Assembly (NCBI GenBank): GCA_050248915.1
Contig: JBFWRL010000079.1
Span: 1 to 24,967, forward strand
Origin: GCA-2770975 sp050248915
GTDB lineage: Bacteria; Cyanobacteriota; Sericytochromatia; UBA7694
Length of the DNA stretch: 24,967 nt
Reading direction: 5' to 3'
The notes beneath the pieces were generated by a model. That model was not told the DNA's origin and searched no databases. It saw only the letters and a list, made by a program, of their open reading frames with translations. Positions 22,314 through 24,967 of this stretch are shown piece by piece. A program made the translations under genes and the position numbers. Numbering within the stretch: the first letter of the stretch is position 1; every line of letters starts with the position of its first letter.

Positions 22314-22865
22314 ATGTCCAAAAAAAATATTATTTCACTCATTTTTTGTTTATTATTTAGTGTTTCAATGACGGCCTGCAGCCCCGCAGAAGAAAAACCC
22401 ACCGAAAACACACACAGCACGACTGAAAAACCCGCTGCAGATCTGGAAACCAAGTCAACCGAAAAAACCGAAGAGACCACCAACTCTGCCGAAGAAGAAG
22501 TGGACGTGGATGAAGATGCCTTCGAAGAAGATGATGTGGCAGATGAGCAAGAATCTTTGAAAACGGCTGAAGGCTGGACGCCAGAAATTGAAAAAACACT
22601 GGCCAAAACCTTTACAGATGCTTGTTCTGCTGATGCAAATATGAATAAAGCGCTTGAAATGGTTAAAAAAGCTGATAAAAAAGCCGAATTTTGCGGTTGT
22701 TTTGGTGAAGAAAATGTCAAAGGCTGGAAAGCAGTTTTTCCGGATCTGAAAACCCTGCACAGCACTGGCAAAGAAGACGCCAAAAAAATGTTATCTGAGA
22801 AAAAAGTCGGCGAAAATGCTGCCGTCGCCTGCGGAAAATCTGTTTTGGGCGTCAACTTTAAATAA
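22314..22865 (+). CDS. Acidic lipoprotein with four conserved-looking cysteines
   Basis: 183 aa. A signal peptide with lipobox MTAC (lipid Cys22) is clear. Residues 23-82 are a Glu/Thr/Lys/Asp-rich disordered linker (for example EEEVDVDEDAFEEDD). A small C-terminal domain (about 86-183) has Cys104, Cys127, Cys129 and Cys173, including FCGCFG, a pattern suggesting disulfides or metal binding in the periplasm. I do not recognise the family. AGAGAAG precedes the ATG. It is monocistronic and ends in a clear terminator. Base composition is more AT-rich than its neighbours. Confidence 0.85.
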   Translation: MSKKNIISLIFCLLFSVSMTACSPAEEKPTENTHSTTEKPAADLETKSTEKTEETTNSAEEEVDVDEDAFEEDDVADEQESLKTAEGWTPEIEKTLAKTFTDACSADANMNKALEMVKKADKKAEFCGCFGEENVKGWKAVFPDLKTLHSTGKEDAKKMLSEKKVGENAAVACGKSVLGVNFK

Positions 22866-22901
22866 GTGAGCCTGGACTTTTCGCTGAATTAGCCAAGCCC
22901 C

Positions 22902-22937
22902 AACAGCAAGATCAGCCCTGATCTTGCTGTTTTGTTT
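22902..22937 (+). terminator. Rho-independent terminator
   Basis: AACAGCAAGATCA (22902-22914) pairs perfectly with TGATCTTGCTGTT (22919-22931) across a 4-nt loop and is followed by a T-rich run to 22937. It terminates the lipoprotein gene. The 13-bp stem overlaps the last codons and stop of the convergent rlmA-type gene. On the minus strand the hairpin is followed by G-rich sequence, so it should work in one direction only. Confidence 0.85.
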
Positions 22938-23781
22938 TGAAGAAGGTTTGGATTTGGAAATGAATGGGGGTGTGTAATTCTGCCATTTCGGCCAAACGCA
23001 ATTTTTGTTCTGGGGGGGTGTGCCAATAATAGGGGGTCATGGTCAATAGATCGAGAATATCTGTGCCCGCAACGCTGATCTCCTGCTGGATCTCTTGGGT
23101 CTCGCCCCATTGAAACAGGGGAGATTCTGCCAAAGCTGTAAAATTGCCCTTGTGTTCAAAGACCTCTGTGTAAATGTTCTGCATCAAGCCCTGTAAATGG
23201 TTCTTGCCAGGCCCGACCATCAGCAAACAGCCCCGATCTTTTAAAACCCTGGCCGCCTCTTCTAAATAAACCGGCGCAAAAATGGAGAGCAACAGATCAA
23301 ATTGACAATCAAAAAAGGGCAGATCTTTGGCACTGGCCACGGCCAATTGCACACCCAATCTGCGTTTGGCGTGTTCGTGTATGGCCGGCTTGGATATGTC
23401 GAGACCTGCCCAGGCCCATGATTTGTCTGAATTGGGCAAACACTGCTGGATTTGTTGGAGGTAATAGCCTTCGCCGCAGCCCAAATCCAAAAGACTGAAA
23501 CCCTGTTCAGAGGGCTTATTTTGCGCAATCCGGCCCACAATCTGTCCCAGTGCTTGGGCCAAGCTCAAATAATAGCCTTTGTCCAAAAAACGCTGCCGGG
23601 AAAGGACCATTTGATCTGCGTCGCCGGGCTGCCGGCTCTGTTTGTGTTGGGCCAATAGGAGATTGACATAGCCGCTGCGGGCCTGATCAAAACTGTGCTG
23701 CTTTTCACAGAGATACCTGCGTTCTTGGTTTGGCAAAGGCAGACCACAGACCGGACATTTAAACAGCAGAGTTGGCCCCAT
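22912..23781 (-). CDS. rlmA: RlmA-type 23S rRNA (guanine-N1)-methyltransferase
   Basis: 289 aa, close to the 269-aa E. coli RlmA. The N-terminal zinc finger is intact: Cys9, Cys12, Cys25 and His29 (CPVC, YLCEKQH). Next come FDQARSGYVNLL, QPGDADQMVLSRQRFLDKGYY, both diagnostic of this family, and SAM motif I LDLGCGEGYY (98-107), GLDISKPAI, and SIFAPVYLEEAARVLK. Relatives methylate N1 of G745 (RlmA) or G748 (TlrB) in 23S rRNA helix 35; which one applies is not visible. The frame is open to a TTG at 23847, inside the neighbouring gene, but family alignment begins at MGPTLLFKCP, so ATG 23781 is chosen despite a weak ribosome-binding site. It lies 13 nt after the YffB-like gene, in an operon. Confidence 0.92.
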   Translation of the reverse strand: MGPTLLFKCPVCGLPLPNQERRYLCEKQHSFDQARSGYVNLLLAQHKQSRQPGDADQMVLSRQRFLDKGYYLSLAQALGQIVGRIAQNKPSEQGFSLLDLGCGEGYYLQQIQQCLPNSDKSWAWAGLDISKPAIHEHAKRRLGVQLAVASAKDLPFFDCQFDLLLSIFAPVYLEEAARVLKDRGCLLMVGPGKNHLQGLMQNIYTEVFEHKGNFTALAESPLFQWGETQEIQQEISVAGTDILDLLTMTPYYWHTPPEQKLRLAEMAELHTPIHFQIQTFFKTKQQDQG

Positions 23782-23794
23782 GTTGGGATGTTTG

Positions 23795-24139
23795 CTATTC
23801 ACCGACGCCCAATTTTTGCCAATCCGAGAGTGAAAACCCTTTGGCAATTATCCCCTCTCCTTCTAAGATCGGGCGTTTGATCGCAGAGGGATTTGCCAAA
23901 ATAAGTTGGGCTTGCTCTGCTGGTGAAGCTGATTCATAGGCCTCTTTGAATTTGCGAAAGGTGGTTCCTGCTTTGTTGACAGGCCATTCTCCAAACGCTT
24001 CACGCCACCGTTCAAGATCGTGCAAATTGGGTTTTTGTTTGGCGTAATCCACAAAGGTATAACTCAGCCCCTGTTGATCGAGGTAAGCAAAGGCTTTTTT
24101 CATGGTGGAGCAATTTTTGATTCCGTAGATTGTGTACAT
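23795..24139 (-). CDS. yffB: ArsC/Spx-superfamily YffB-like protein
   Basis: 114 aa with the thioredoxin-like ArsC fold. The N-terminus MYTIYGIKNCSTMKKAFAYL carries the single active-site-type Cys10, followed by GTTFRKF (64-70) and AIKRPIL (about 92-98). The IKNC, GTT(F/W)RK and KRP motifs are those of YffB rather than true arsenate reductases. The substrate is unsettled; glutathione-dependent thiol reductase activity has been proposed for relatives. AGGA 7 nt before ATG 24139 fixes the start over the longer frame at 24157. It sits between the lysozyme gene (22 nt) and rlmA. Confidence 0.9.
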   Translation of the reverse strand: MYTIYGIKNCSTMKKAFAYLDQQGLSYTFVDYAKQKPNLHDLERWREAFGEWPVNKAGTTFRKFKEAYESASPAEQAQLILANPSAIKRPILEGEGIIAKGFSLSDWQKLGVGE

Positions 24140-24161
24140 TCTGTGATCCTGTCTCAAGTTG

Positions 24162-24668
24162 CTACATTATACTGGATTCAAGCAACCCCGTTTCCCAAAG
24201 TGTGGCCTCGGCGTTGCGGCGGTTGCGCAACCCCACTTCGACACTTGAGCCAGGGTTGACGTAGAGCAACAGGGCTTGGCGCAGGTTTGCCCAGTCTTTT
24301 TCGCGCAGTTTGCGTGTGATGGTCTGAAAATGAGTGCCGCCATAAAAGCCTTCGCCCAGATTATAGGCAAAGCTCTCCAACGCCCCCAGCATGGGCTCTG
24401 TCATTTCAGCCACAAAGGGTATTTTTTGCAGCGCTGGGTGAATGCGTTTTAAGACATAGAGTTCCAGCTCTTGTGTGGCCTGGACCTCTGTTAAGCTGTC
24501 TCCTCGGGAGACCCGGCGGCCATCGCTGTAGATCGTGGTGCCATAGCCAATGGTTGCGACAGTCCAGCTATGTAAAGGGTCGGGATAGGCATTGGCGCGA
24601 AAGCCTTCCCATTGTTTGATCAGTTGTAGGCCGGGGGTTGTGACTCGGATGCCAAGGGGAAAGGTCAT
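24162..24668 (-). CDS. GH24 (T4-type) lysozyme / endolysin
   Basis: 168 aa, the size of T4 lysozyme. The N-terminal catalytic region has KQWEGFRANAYPD and ATIGYGTT, giving Glu21, Asp30 and Thr39; the Glu-Asp spacing of 9 equals that of T4 Glu11-Asp20. The rest is helical (LESFAYNLGEGFYGGTHF is the conserved substrate-cleft helix region). It would hydrolyse peptidoglycan. There is no signal peptide, no holin or other phage gene nearby, so it may be a domesticated endolysin released by lysis or by another route. The frame is open to 24755, but AGGA 4 nt before ATG 24668 and family alignment fix the start. Confidence 0.88.
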   Translation of the reverse strand: MTFPLGIRVTTPGLQLIKQWEGFRANAYPDPLHSWTVATIGYGTTIYSDGRRVSRGDSLTEVQATQELELYVLKRIHPALQKIPFVAEMTEPMLGALESFAYNLGEGFYGGTHFQTITRKLREKDWANLRQALLLYVNPGSSVEVGLRNRRNAEATLWETGLLESSIM

Positions 24669-24680
24669 AAAATCCTCATT

Positions 24681-24702
24681 TGGAATTTGCTGGATAATTC
24701 CA
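24681..24702. promoter_or_regulatory. Inverted repeat upstream of the lysozyme operon
   Basis: TGGAATT (24681-24687) and AATTCCA (24696-24702) are perfect 7-bp arms around an 8-nt spacer, 13 nt upstream of the lysozyme ATG in the 155-nt divergent gap. It could be an operator or a 5'-UTR hairpin; the arms are short, so chance is possible. Confidence 0.3.
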
Positions 24703-24823
24703 TTGAAACAAAAAAAGTCGTGCCGGGTAAAGATCAGCATTCTCCTACCTGACACCCCTTCCCCTCACTCTTCCCCTGCCCTAGAATGAATGCAACACAC
24801 CCGATCAAGGAAAACCTGCCACC

Positions 24824-24967
24824 ATGAAGCACCTGCTCCCCTCATTATTGGCCACCAGCCTATTCCTGACTGCGACTCCCCTCATTTTTAGCCCCCCCGC
24901 CCAAGCCGCTCCAGCAGACAAATCCACCCCCCAATCCCCTGCCGAAGCCCTGCCTGTCGAACATTTT
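24824..24967 (+). CDS. N-terminus of a secreted protein (cut by the window end)
   Basis: 48 codons are visible. MKHLLPSLLATSLFL starts a classic Sec signal peptide, with probable cleavage after AQA at residue 28. The following mature sequence is Ala/Pro/Ser-rich. An AAGGA lies about 12 nt before the ATG. The family cannot be assigned from this fragment. It is divergent from the lysozyme operon. Confidence 0.75.
   Translation, partial: MKHLLPSLLATSLFLTATPLIFSPPAQAAPADKSTPQSPAEALPVEHF

Noticed and set aside
22274..22855. 193-codon Ser/Phe-rich reverse open frame opposite the acidic lipoprotein
   Set aside because: Composition is the mirror of Glu/Lys/Asp codons on the forward strand, which has a signal peptide, lipobox and terminator.

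Overview
The window (about 25 kb, GC a little above 50% by eye) is densely coded bacterial chromosome with short gaps and no stretch over 300 bases without a gene. A TolC-type outer-membrane channel, several lipobox lipoproteins, a PlsC-type acyltransferase, RlmA and a GH24 lysozyme point to a diderm (Gram-negative-type) bacterium. I cannot name the lineage: housekeeping genes are few, and the proteins from about 12.9 to 21.6 kb match no family I recognise apart from the cysteine-peptidase motifs and TPR-like repeats. No tRNA, rRNA, IS element, integrase or CRISPR array was seen.

Layout. 1-4.8 kb: a gene tail, a serine beta-lactamase-like hydrolase, a fluoride channel (crcB/fluC, reverse), an M15 D,D-carboxypeptidase-like protein with a long Pro-rich N-terminus and no signal peptide, an APH-type phosphotransferase, and a PlsC-type acyltransferase. 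4.8-12.7 kb: one tightly overlapped six-gene operon encoding an ABC ATPase, a TolC-family channel, three different lipoprotein HlyD-family adaptors and a MacB/FtsX-type permease. Every junction overlaps by 4 to 16 nt. A long hairpin follows it.

12.9-22.1 kb: the accessory-looking part. It holds a 219-aa Ala/Pro-rich unknown; a reverse-strand pair of papain-fold cysteine peptidase candidates (a calpain-like one with an EF-hand and an 11-C tract, and a second with a plausible Cys/His/Asp triad); two paralogous Ala-rich helical proteins starting MGMIN, one with an exact 112-residue internal duplication; a large forward TPR-like protein with three copies of a GKPLL motif block; and a two-gene reverse operon of a CBS-pair protein and a third Ala/Pro-rich helical protein. 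Most of these lack signal peptides and have low-complexity Ala/Pro/Ser N-termini. I infer, without proof, a set of co-functioning and possibly exported proteins, with the neighbouring transporter as one candidate route.

22.3-25 kb: a small acidic four-Cys lipoprotein with a clear rho-independent terminator, a reverse operon of GH24 lysozyme, YffB/ArsC-like protein and RlmA-type 23S rRNA methyltransferase, and the start of a signal-peptide-bearing gene cut by the window edge.
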